A DNA stretch of 64,000 nucleotides, taken from Plenodomus lindquistii (lineage: Eukaryota > Ascomycota > Dothideomycetes > Pleosporales > Leptosphaeriaceae). The position numbers and the translations under genes were made by a program. The notes below the pieces were generated by a model. The model was not told where the DNA came from and did not search any database. It saw only the letters and a program-made list of their open reading frames with translations. The DNA lies in NCBI GenBank assembly GCA_025504975.1, contig JANUWI010000004.1:1364001-1428000 (forward strand), written 5' to 3'. Below are positions 19,439 through 29,795 of this stretch, piece after piece. How positions within the stretch are numbered: the first letter of the stretch is position 1; every line of letters begins with the position of its first letter.

Positions 19439-22275
19439 TGTCGGGGCGATACTAAGAGTGTTTATAATACACGGTGGAAGAATCAGGTAGAACCACAACC
19501 CAGTGGTATAGAAGGATAGGTCTAACGCATACCTATGGCATGGTCAGTGGGAACCTTATTGCTACATTGCAGAGTCAAGCCGAGGCAATGCCAGGCCAAG
19601 TCATGCACAACATCGACGAACGAAGGTCTGTTGAAGCACACATACCGGTCGACGTTACGATGGAGGAGCAGAGGCAAGCCGCTTCAATGTACCAGATGAT
19701 CGAGAGCAGCAAAAGGTGTTACGAATCGAAGAAGTCGCTAGTCGCGAAAGTAGTGGTGAAAATTAAAACGCGTGGAATTGAACTGTAGTAGTGATTAGCA
19801 TTGCGACTCTCGCTCGTATACGCGCTAGACGATGAACAAGGACCTGGTGGGTAGTCTATAGCGCTACGGTATCGCGCAATACTTACTTTGGTGGTGTTTG
19901 AGGCTCCTGGGGTAATGCTGTCTGGAAGTGGGCCTGAAGGTACTTTGAGGCACTCGGGCGTGTGCAAAAACCAAACGTGAACGCTGGACCGCGACTAGTG
20001 AAGCAGTGGAGGCTAACTTTGAACAGAAAGAAATGACAGTGCTAAGAACAAAGAGAACAGGTGCGGCAAGTAGGGGACTTGCAGAGGCGACCACAGCACG
20101 GAGCGTAGGGAGGAGGAGAGGAAGAGGGATGATGCGCGACGTGAGCATGAATTTGTGATCGCCCATGCAGCAGCTTTGGGTTCCGATCCTCAGGCACAAG
20201 TACGCACTGTCCTCTGGGGGAGCGGGACCTTTGAAAAAGCAACGAATTAGACTATGTTCCCCATCTGTGCCTGTCCAATTTGTTTCGTCTTCCGAGTCCT
20301 CGAGCTTATGCACGCTCTCAACTAGCGAGCTACATACTCTAGTGAGCACAACTTCCCCTGCATGCAGGTCGTGCAAGGAGCCCACATCCCGCAAGATGGT
20401 CATTGGTCGAAATGCTGTCCGCTTTCCGCTATAATTCTCTTTTTGATTGGCTGCTAGTCGTAATCCAACGTCCAGTAGAGTAGCGTTGCATATCGTCCCG
20501 CGACGAACCAAACGAGATGACCCGACCAGGGGTACGTGGTTGTGGCGTGAACCATTGTCCATTGGACATTTGGACCGGCAGCAACGTCGATGATACATAG
20601 GGGTGTGGCCATTGACGGCGCCTGACGAGCCCCCTAGTGCGTGAGGGGCGCACGTTGCCAGAAAGTGGCTGGCTTCTGGCGAACGTCAAAAGTGGTTGGT
20701 CACAGTAATTTACGCGGCTAGTCTGGCTACCATCGAAAAGTTCCCGTAGGCTCGTCCTATCATTAGCTTTCTGATCATGTCTCGCCGTGAGCGCCGGTCC
20801 AAAGTTTCAGCCTCTCCTGGCTACGCCGCAAGCTTACCTACTCAGGAGAATGAGCTTTGGGCACGAGACGTGCTCGGCTCACGATCAGAGAGAGTCGATG
20901 CCACCCAACGATCCCGCAATCAACAGCCTGCAATCTCTACATCGACTGCCACGCGCCTGGCGTCGGTATGCGCATGTAGAAGTTGGTTCTTTCTGGCCAT
21001 ATCGATGGCCATGCCTGTCTTTTGAAAGGGGAGATGATAAGTTTGCAGCACACCCAGGCCATCGCATGAAATTCGAGTGTCATGTCTGTATTGTCAAGCC
21101 ACATGAGGAAATGCTGCCATGTCGGGTCTCCACTATCGTACTAGCATGTCCAGCTCGTGCCTCCTTGGCGAGTGAAGGGAATGGACTCGAGTCGAGATCG
21201 ACCGCACGAGCCTGCAGCCTCCAGGTGTAGAAGCGGCGAAGGCTTGACGTGAGCGTTGGTCCCGGAGGTTGCATTCATTGCCTTGCATTTGCCGGATTGG
21301 TTCAGTTGATCATCTCGGAGTCGTATGCGCACAGCGACGGGAAAGCTGCAGGAAGTAAGCACGAGCGGAAATGGCCATTCCTCCGACTGGTCGATGCCAA
21401 GTACGTCGCATCGGGCATTGGTTATTTCGACTCGGTTGCGATAGCCTGAGGGTGATGATAGCCATGGCCGCCGCGATCTGAGGGCGACGCGTTTTCCAGG
21501 CACATGGAAATTTGGAGGGAGGCGTCGCGTATGGCGACGTCGCGTACATATCACGATCAAACAATATTTGACCGAGCGCGGCCAAAACAAGCCTTGCCTG
21601 GCGAATCTGGCAATGCCATGGGCGGATTAGTCGTAAAGGCCACCAGAGGAGTCGAGTCGGTCGTCCAGATAGGAGAAGACATGGGTACCATGTCCCGCCA
21701 TGCTGTGAAGCATGATGCTGCAGGCGACTGCAGGTGCAAAGCAGTGCGAGGCCGGCATCGGTGATTCCGCCCAGGCAACACAAGGTGATCCGTCTGAGAA
21801 ACCAGAACAATCAACACAGCACAAAAGCGGGAGGTTGTTTGACCCCGATAGTTTCGGAGAATTTTCGCGCTGGCCGAGGGTTGCCCTTGCAGTGAGGAGG
21901 AGCACTATGTAAACCTAAGTGAGGATGCCCTTGTGGCAGCTGGCAAAGCATATTATTGAGACCAGGCTCGTGCTTCGCAGATTGATCAACTTCCCCTCAC
22001 AAGCTGCACGCCATTACTCCTGATTGCGGCAGGCTTCCATACAAGCGTTGGCTGCAGTGCTGGGTCCTCCCAGCAAGTGATTTGATGTCGACATGGATGT
22101 TGCTCGCGCAGTCCCGACTCCACAGTCACGCAGCCTTGCGGATGTGAAGGGCAGGGTCTAACTACCTAACCCCACCAATGACTAAGCAACTGTCCACGGA
22201 ATTTTGAGTCAACGCTCTATCACACAAAGTTGCAATTGAGCAAAAGGTAAACATTGGATCCAATCTGAGTGCAAT
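19439..22275. other. Long intergenic region between divergent NUM1 and CNS1
   Basis: 2.8 kb holding the promoters and leaders of both genes. A 244-codon minus-strand frame (19864-20598) and frames at 20787-21230 (+) and 21310-21810 (-) overlap on opposite strands. They show no recognisable domain. I cannot support a gene here. Confidence 0.5.
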
Positions 22276-23560
22276 ATGACAGAACCGAAGACCCAAGATG
22301 CGGCCTTGCCGACGTCCATCGACCTGCCCCCAGGTATGGCGGACGTCAAGTCTATGAGCGTGGACGAGCTGGTGAAGGAAATGAATCGGATGCCATTGTT
22401 CATGACAGATCTGGATGAGACAGATGGTCAAGGCGGCGAAAACGTGGCTTTGGAGGCGTTGAAGGCGCTGGCGTACGAAGGCACTCGCGCCGAGGTGGCA
22501 GAGAATTTCCGTCAGCAAGGCAACGAGTGCGCAAGAGCAAAGCAATGGAATGATGCCAAAGAGTTCTACGACAAGGCAATAGCGGCACTCAAAGGACCAC
22601 AAAACTTCCGGGATCCAGATGCTGAAGGGCCGGATGTGATTGACGTCGAATTAGACGAAGCAGAGGAGGCAAAGAAGGAGAAGGCAACCGAAGAAGCATG
22701 CTACGTCAACAGGGCTCTATGTAATTTGGAGAAGAGTACGTGCACTCCTCTCATTCTATTTGTTTCTACGAGTCCTGTCTTTCGACAGCAAATTGACTGT
22801 CCCTTCTTTCATGTTATTTCATCAATCACTCACCAACACAGAAAACTACCGCTCCTGCATCCTCGACTGTGCATCGACACTCCGAATCAACCCCACCAAC
22901 GTAAAGGCCTTCTATCGTTCCGGCACAGCCTGTCTCGCCCTTGACAAGCTCCCAGAAGCCGAATGGGCCTGCGACCGAGGCCTAGCCACCGACCCTGCCA
23001 ATGCACCCCTCAAGACGCTCAAGACCAAAATCACCGCAAGAAAAAATTACATCGCCTCAGTAGAGAAGGCACGCCGAGAGCGAGAAGAGAAAGCGGCCTC
23101 GGAGCGGGCAACCTTGAACCTTGCACTCAAGGCCCGCAATATCATGACGCGAAGCACCGAGGCGCCGCCGGATCTAGAAGACGCGGCGATAAAGCTCCAA
23201 GATCCCATGGACCCTTCTTCGTTGCTGAGCTTCCCTGTCATCTTACTCTACCCTACAGATTCACAGTCAGATTTCATCAAAGCTTTCTCAGAGAGGGAGA
23301 AGCTAGATCAGCATCTCGACTATATCTTTCCCTTGCCGTGGGACGAGAAACATGAATACACGGTTGATAATGTCGAGGCTTACATGGAAACTACAGTCGG
23401 GGGCTTAATCAAGGTGGGTAAGAAGATGAGCCTAGGTAAGGTCCTCGGCAGCGGAAAGACAGAAGTCGTCGATGGATTGGTCCGTATCAGCGTTGTACCA
23501 AAGGACAAGGCAGCAGGATGGATCGAGGAGTTCAAGAAGAGACGGGGCAAAACAGCTTGA
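22276..23560 (+). CDS. CNS1: Hsp90 co-chaperone Cns1/TTC4 (TPR protein)
   Basis: Cns1 is an essential cytosolic TPR co-chaperone that binds the C-termini of Hsp90/Hsp70 and links to translation elongation. Two exons flank a 106-bp intron at 22736-22841; splicing gives CNLEKKNYRSCILDC, the second TPR. The N-terminus has the family's short motif (VDELVKEMNRMPLFM). TPRs span about residues 70-220 (FRQQGNECARAKQWNDAKEFYDKAI; NVKAFYRSGTACLALDKLPEAEWACDRGL). A charged helix follows (VEKARREREEKAASERA). The C-terminal domain has PVILLYPTDSQSDFIKAFSE and HLDYIFPLPWDEKHEY. The product is about 392 residues, normal for the family. Confidence 0.93.
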
Positions 23561-24810
23561 TCGGAACATAGACGACCTCCAGCCACTGCAAGCTGCTACG
23601 GTCAACGAGGTCCCTGGTGTATGTTAGCAGGACAGCTGCACCTCCAATACTCATCTCCGAATATCTCGGTACAAGTTGCCTGCCACCCACCAAGGAGCCT
23701 TGTCTCGTTACGAGACCAACGATACGACCTCAAACGAAGCCACAACGGCAAAGCAACCGTGCATACAGCGGGAAAACCACACGCCACATCCAACAGTGCA
23801 TACCCGCTCGCCGTCCACAACGCCCCCTCCCACAACCCGGGGAATACAACACGCGATCGCACCCTCGATCTCGTCAACAACCAGAACCAAGGGCAGAAGA
23901 CATCCCCATCGCTGGTCTGTGAGACGTCCAAGCGGGTACCCATCACAAACACCCTATACCAGCCATCGCCTATATACACTAGATTATCTAGCTCTAGCGC
24001 AAACCAAACAATATAAATGGCTAAATAGGCACCACCCATGTTGCCCACGTACTCCACCTTTCCCAATCCCAATCTCACTTACCATGCCAAACCAAAAGTC
24101 TAGCATCGCGCATCTCCGTTACTTTTCCAATAGTCTTTTGCGCATGGTGAGATGGGATGCACTGCATGTGGGGACATGCATATCGGTCATGCAGGTGCCC
24201 TTCAGCGTTTGTGTTTGTGCAACGTCGTTCCGCGGGATTCCTCGCTTAAGTTCGTAAATGGGCAGGGTATGTGCGGGACGGCCGATATGAATTAGCCGCT
24301 TGGGTGGATGTTAGAGCGTGATGGGGCTTGCGTTGTGGGGAGTGCTAGTTGGCCGTTGAGATTGGGCATGTTGTTAGTGTGTTGAATGGAGATTTGGGCT
24401 GCAAGGGGATTGATTATTTTGCACAAACTCCATTGTTATGTACAAAGATGTTTTGACTAGGATGGAAACAGTAGATACGCCATGTGCAGACAATTGGGCC
24501 CTATCTTTCCACGAGTCATCAGTCGCCACCACGATGATATGCCTATGATCGCTTCGGGACCCTCAGGTGGCGAGTATAGGTGTGAACATAATCAAGTAAT
24601 AGGGCTGTACCTAGAAAACAAACGCAGGAATCGTGGACCCGTGATGAACAACATGATGTGGAAGATATAACCATAGTAACATGACCGAACCTGTGAAAAA
24701 CATGACTGTTGACGCCTGGGTATACATGCTGAATAGTGTAAAGGGAAAGATTGTATGTTGTGACTGCTGGTATTCTGCCATATGGCCAGGAAATTAGTGT
24801 ACGGTCCGGC
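23561..24810. other. Intergenic region between convergent CNS1 and PPELR-type gene
   Basis: 1.25 kb. Frames on the plus strand at 23600-24260 overlap in three phases and look like low-complexity read-through. No gene is supported. Confidence 0.5.
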
Positions 24811-26055
24811 TTACTTCTTCTCATAGAGCTTCTTTTTCCGGGTCATGGATTCCTTGAGGCCGGAGAAGACATGAGTAGAAATCTTCTCATATGCTTCAAA
24901 ATAGGTGGGAAACCTGGTGACCTCATCGGCCTTGATTTGTTCGAGGTAGCCGAGGAACTTGACATCGGATTTGTAGAGATGGCGACGACCACAGAACCGC
25001 AACTTGACTGTACGCAATTTGGCCTTACGGAGGACGCGTAGGCAATGTAGCAGGATCTCGTCATTTAGGAAGCGCCTGGCCTCGTTCGACAATAATGGGG
25101 CGTGCCGTGGTGCGGCGTCGTCAAAGGTGAACTTGATATCTCGTAGGTATTGGAGATTCTCTGGCCCGATCATACGGAGAAACTGGAGCACGTCTTGATA
25201 GCCGACATCCTTGGGCAACGGGTCCCAGAAAGGACTGCGGACAGAGTGAGTGCGGCTGAAGTGGAAGGTATTCTCGCCGTACAGGACTGAACATCCTTCT
25301 TGGTGTACAAGTCGACAGGTCCGAAGGAATTGTGATGATTGGCAGAGATTCGGACTACTGGTATGCGTCAAAATCGGCACGGCGAGGTCCAAACCCTTGC
25401 GAACGAAGACATAACGGTAGATGGTGTTTCGAAGTTCTGGTGGCAGATCTCCGAACCCTTTCCGAGCCAATCGGCCCATACTTTGTGATGGTGGTGTGGT
25501 GTTGGCGCGTGCCTTCTTCGTTCGGCCCTGCTGCATTGTTTGTGGTTCTCCTTGCTCGCCACCATGTACCAGAGCGCTGTCAAGCTTGACGAAGAGTGGT
25601 CCGTGGAAGCCAAGTGGCACGTTGAACTGCAAGGTCGTGGGCGGCTTCTTCGGGGTGTGGCGATGGAATGCACCGCCTGTCTCGTCGTCGGTAAGATCCT
25701 CAAGCTCCTGGGTATAGACGATGGGCTCAATGCGTGGAGAAGGCGGCGAAGGGCTGCGCTTGCGCTTAGTTCTCGCCTTCGCCTTGCTTGATCGGCTTTT
25801 CTGTTGCATGGCCTCATCGTCGCTGGCGTCCTCTTCGCTGTCGTCTGAGCTCAAGGGTATGAAGTCATCCTCTTCAATGACTGCCGAGTCTACGTAGCCT
25901 GCAGCTTTCATGACTTTGCCGGCGCTCTTCCTTATCGGTCGACCGGTTGATTTGTTGAACTGTGTGGTTTTCGATGGACTTCCGAGCTCGGGGCTGCTGT
26001 CGCGGCTGGGTGTTGAAGGTGGAGGGGAAGATGTGGTGTTGAGTTTGTTAGCCAT
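24811..26055 (-). CDS. PPELR-motif (F-box-like/DUF7730-type) protein of unknown function
   Basis: An intronless 414-residue protein. The first 190 residues are disordered and charged, with acidic (SSDDSEEDASDDEAM) and basic (SSKAKARTKRKRSPSP) blocks that could act as nuclear localisation signals. The motif GDLPPELRNTIYRYVF begins a globular region common in Dothideomycete families with an F-box-like start. It continues with FLRTCRLVHQEGCSVLYGENTFHFS and IGPENLQYLRDIKFTF. The C-terminus is strongly basic (MTRKKKLYEKK). The start ATG at 26055 is the first in frame. Function is unknown; a role as substrate adaptor is only a family-level guess. It is divergent from SHMT. Confidence 0.75.
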   Translation of the reverse strand: MANKLNTTSSPPPSTPSRDSSPELGSPSKTTQFNKSTGRPIRKSAGKVMKAAGYVDSAVIEEDDFIPLSSDDSEEDASDDEAMQQKSRSSKAKARTKRKRSPSPPSPRIEPIVYTQELEDLTDDETGGAFHRHTPKKPPTTLQFNVPLGFHGPLFVKLDSALVHGGEQGEPQTMQQGRTKKARANTTPPSQSMGRLARKGFGDLPPELRNTIYRYVFVRKGLDLAVPILTHTSSPNLCQSSQFLRTCRLVHQEGCSVLYGENTFHFSRTHSVRSPFWDPLPKDVGYQDVLQFLRMIGPENLQYLRDIKFTFDDAAPRHAPLLSNEARRFLNDEILLHCLRVLRKAKLRTVKLRFCGRRHLYKSDVKFLGYLEQIKADEVTRFPTYFEAYEKISTHVFSGLKESMTRKKKLYEKK

Positions 26056-26952
26056 GACGGAGCTGTAGTCACGCGTCAGGCGCAGCGGTGCCTAGTAAGC
26101 GGTGTAGAGTCGTGAGGGGTGGATGTGTGACTAGCAGTCTGTGTAAAGTGTGGGGTGGAGGTTGAGCAGGCGATTATAGTAGAGGAGTTGCAGCTGTCGC
26201 CTGCTTAGAAGAAGGCGTGGCAAGCTGCAATGCCTGGGCTCAGGTGAACGCGTTATTGAAGCAACGGAAGGCACGAGCACAACGCATGCCTTCCATGGTG
26301 GGCCGCTGAGATCCAGAGTCACCTTGGCGCGCTATATAGTAAGAGCTGTGGTGTGGAAGGGGAAAGCGCAGGGACACGTGTGGGCCCAGAGTATGAAATG
26401 CCTGAATAGGCAATGGGGGTGAATTTATACAATTGGAAGACTACCTGTACCTACAAGCTCCATGTCACGAGGATCCCGCACGCTCCGATCCAACCTCTAT
26501 CACACGAGGCGTGAGACTAGAGCATGCTCGTCCTGGCGTGTGCCACCAAGACAGCTGCTGGAGCTCATCAAAAACAACATATGCCAATCATGTAGACTTT
26601 CGTCTTCTTTGGGTGGTGAGGTGCCCGAAGCGCGTCAGCAGCTCCCACGTCGACCAGCTTGCGCCGGCCGAGTGAGGATACGACTGAATACAGAAGCGTT
26701 GAATCATCTTGGTTTTAGTTGTAAAGAACACGAACGAGGCGCGCCGTCGGAAGCGAATAATATTGACCGTCGGAAAAACAGCCGGCCCATCAGCCTTGCG
26801 CCGCCGCCACCCTCCAGACCAAACCCCGGCATTAAGCGGGCCCATCGTTTGGTTGCCTCTTTGAGACTACAGGTCCGGCTATCGCAGTGCACTTTGCTTA
26901 AAGAGTCGCACGCACGTCCTCGGTTTGGGAGACAGAGCATTCCATTCACATC
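26056..26952. other. Divergent intergenic region, PPELR-type gene and SHMT
   Basis: 0.9 kb with the two promoters. TATATAG occurs near 26333. No independent gene is seen; a frame beginning at 26462 runs into SHMT exon 1 in the wrong phase. Confidence 0.5.
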
Positions 26953-28739
26953 ATGGCCGCTATCAGAGCCTGCAGAGCGCCATTGCGCCAGTTCATTGCC
27001 CGCCCAACTGCGTCCCTTGCCACAAACCACCCAAGGATATGGCGGGGCTATGCGACATCGTTGGAGGCACAGCAGAAGGTATAAGCTTGTCTGGAACATG
27101 AGGTCGACAATTGGACTAACCCTATGTCAGGTGCTGTCGCAAGATCTTAAGCAAGCCGACCCCACAGTCTACGACATCATCAACAAGGTTCGTCGACTAT
27201 TTTTTTCTCAGACTCCAAACCCTACCCAAGGATGTGGACTGAGCCCTTCGTAACTACAGGAGAAGAACCGCCAGAAGCATTTCATAAACCTCATTCCCTC
27301 TGAGAACTTCACTTCACAGGCGGTGCTCGATGCGCTGGGCAGTGTTATGCAAAGTATGTCCAGTGATACCCTCTCACGCCACACCAAACTCACGTAGCGA
27401 CACAGACAAGTACTCCGAAGGATATCCTGGCGCAAGATACTACGGCGGAAACGAACACATTGATGAGGCTGAGCGACTATGTCAGGACAGAGCTCTCCAG
27501 GCATTTGGGCTTAGCCCTTCAGAGTGGGGAGTCAACGTACAGCGTGAGTCAACAAGTGTACTATCACAAGTTTTCAACTGACACGATAGACCAGCCCTCT
27601 CTGGCTCGCCCGCAAACCTCTACGCTTACTCCGCCGTCTTAAACACCCACGATCGCATCCTCAGTCTCGACCTGCCACACGGCGGCCACCTGTCGCATGG
27701 CTACCAGACACCGACCAAGAAGATCTCCGCTGTCTCAAAGTACTACGAAACACTCCCGTACAGGCTCAATGAGAAGACTGGCATCATCGATTACGAGAAG
27801 ATGGCTGAGCTGGCGCATCTGTACAGGCCCAAGGTCATTGTGGCGGGCACATCCGCATACAGCCGCTTGATCGAGTATGAGCGTATGCGCAAGCTGGCCG
27901 ACGAGGTTGGCGCATATCTCCTGTCTGATATGGCGCATATCTCTGGTCTTGTTGCTGCTGGCGTCATTCCCTCGCCATTCCCTCACTCCGATATTGTCAC
28001 CACTACAACCCACAAGTCATTGCGCGGCCCCCGAGGTGCCATGATCTTCTACCGCAAGGGTGTACGGAAGGTTGACAAGAAGGGCAAGGAGGAGCTGTAC
28101 GATCTGGAGGGACCAATCAATGCCTCTGTGTTCCCTGGCCACCAGGGAGGGCCTCACAACCACACCATTACCGCATTGGCGGTTGCGCTTCAACAAGCAC
28201 AAAGCAAAGAGTTCAAGGACTACCAGCAGCAGGTCTTGGAGAACGCAAAGGCGCTTGCGCAGCGACTGGGTGACACCAAGGAGAATGGTGGACTTGGTTA
28301 CAACATTGTCAGCGGAGGCACAGATAACCACCTCGTCCTTGTTGATCTCAAGGATCGAGGGGTAGATGGCGCTCGTGTGGAGCGCGTTCTCGAGCTCGTT
28401 GGTGTCGCATCGAACAAGAACACTGTTCCTGGTGACAAGTCGGCCATGAAGCCAGGCGGTCTGCGTATCGGTACCCCCGCTATGACTACCCGTGGTTTCC
28501 AGGCCGACGACTTCAAGCGCGTTGCCGATGTTGTTCACCGCGCCGTTGGCATCACTCAAAAGCTCGACAAGGAGGCTAAGAAGAAGGCAGAGGAAACTGG
28601 TCGCAAGGCTCCTGGCAGCGTCGCAGCTTTCAAGGAGTACGTCGGTGAAGGTGAAGACATCACTGACATCGTCCAACTACGCAAGGAGGTCGAGGACTGG
28701 GTGTCGACTTTTGCTCTCCCGTGGGACAAGGCACAATAG
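26953..28739 (+). CDS. SHM1: Serine hydroxymethyltransferase, mitochondrial
   Basis: A PLP enzyme interconverting serine and glycine with tetrahydrofolate, feeding one-carbon metabolism. Five exons: 26953-27078, 27131-27187, 27260-27353, 27406-27543 and 27595-28739, all with GT-AG introns. Exon 1 encodes an Arg/Ala-rich amphipathic presequence (MAAIRACRAPLRQFIARP, ending near RGYATS), so mitochondrial import is likely. Motifs are NLIPSENFTSQAVLDALGS, EGYPGARYYGGNEHIDEAE, VQPLSGSPANLYAY, SDMAHISGLVAAG and the PLP-lysine segment TTTTHKSLRGPRGAM (Lys near residue 279). MKPGGLRIGTPAMTTRG lies near the C-terminus. Length (about 520 residues) fits. Confidence 0.96.
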
Positions 28740-28955
28740 TACTGTGACGAAGATCAGGGATGAGACAATGCATTCAACATAGCGCGTTCTGGCGTTTGTC
28801 ATGGCGGCGGCGGCTTTGGATTCTGTACATAAAAGATTTCCGACTTTTCCAGAGCTTTTGGCTACAATAGGATCTGGGTTCACCTTCACTCTCATCTTCA
28901 CCACGCCATGTGTCCAGCTAATGTCCGCCTATGATATTATACCAGGTACTCGTCC

Positions 28956-28965
28956 TATATATAAG
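28956..28965 (+). promoter_or_regulatory. TATA box-like element
   Basis: TATATATAAG lies about 115 bp before the ATG at 29080 and only 31 bp before an in-frame ATG at 28996. The spacing favours 29080 as the start of the next gene. Confidence 0.45.
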
Positions 28966-29079
28966 GAGTCTTCCACGTCCTCTTAGGACGTCGCCATGCT
29001 CGTCTGGTCAACACTCGCACTCGTTACGTCGAACCACACCGTCGACGGCGCCAAGTCACATACCAAAACCCCACTCAAC

Positions 29080-29598
29080 ATGTTACCAACCACCCTCCTC
29101 CTACCCCCGCTCCTCGCCACCCTCACCACCGCACTCCAGAACTCCACCCACAATAGCTCAGATCCCACAACAATCTTAAACAAAACCACAACCACAACCA
29201 CAACCTCCCTAGTCCTCACACCAACCACGCAAACCCTACCAATCCCCCTCTTCATCCTCAACACCACCGCCGCGCCAGCCACAACTATCTTCACACCCAC
29301 ACTTCCAACCCTTCCAACCACCCAACCTCCCCCCTCTACCGCTGCACCCTCCGCCACCACAGCTTCAACAACAAGCTCGACTTTCTTCAACCCCTCATCC
29401 ACAACAACACTGCTGTGCTACGACTTCTTCCTCGCAGTGGCGTTTATCTGGTGTTGGGCGTGCGGATGCTTTTGGTGGATGAGAGGAGGGGAGGGGACGG
29501 AGTGGGAGGACAGGAGGAGGAGGAGGAGGAGGAGAGGGGAGAGGAGTTGGGAGAGAAGGGGGTTGGTGGGGGAGATGAGGAGGGTGGGGTTGGTTTAG
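29080..29598 (+). CDS. Small Thr/Pro-rich single-pass membrane protein, hypothetical
   Basis: A 172-residue protein with a hydrophobic N-terminal signal (MLPTTLLLPPLLATLTTAL). A Thr/Ser/Pro-rich, probably O-glycosylated stretch of about 100 residues with NxT/NxS sites follows. A hydrophobic Trp/Cys-rich segment comes next (YDFFLAVAFIWCWACGCFWW), then an Arg-rich tail with eight consecutive Arg. This is the layout of a small type I surface protein; I know no family. An in-frame upstream ATG at 28996 would add 28 residues and hide the signal peptide. Base composition changes sharply from C-rich to G-rich at about 29450. It is convergent with PMR1. Confidence 0.5.
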   Translation: MLPTTLLLPPLLATLTTALQNSTHNSSDPTTILNKTTTTTTTSLVLTPTTQTLPIPLFILNTTAAPATTIFTPTLPTLPTTQPPPSTAAPSATTASTTSSTFFNPSSTTTLLCYDFFLAVAFIWCWACGCFWWMRGGEGTEWEDRRRRRRRRGERSWERRGLVGEMRRVGLV

Positions 29599-29795
29599 GG
29601 GGTGTGCTTGTGGGGGTGGATGGATGAATGGATGGATGGAGGGGGGATTTTGACGACGGGAAATTGCGGCTATTGTTACCAACCTCCACTACCATCACGA
29701 CACACACAAACTACATTCATACGATTCAAAATATATGTATTCCTATCAATCGTTCCTCCACTCCTCCATCTCTCTCCTCACACATCTCCACTCCC

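Noticed and set aside
19864..20598. 244-codon minus-strand frame upstream of NUM1
   Set aside because: No recognisable domain, and composition unlike neighbouring proteins. It lies where the NUM1 leader and promoter should be. Transcript evidence would be needed.
20787..21810. Overlapping frames on both strands in the NUM1-CNS1 interval
   Set aside because: They overlap on opposite strands, are short, and have no motif. I treat them as chance frames.
28801..28986. 61-codon plus-strand frame after SHMT
   Set aside because: It overlaps the TATA-like element of the next gene and resembles no protein; probably SHMT 3' flank.
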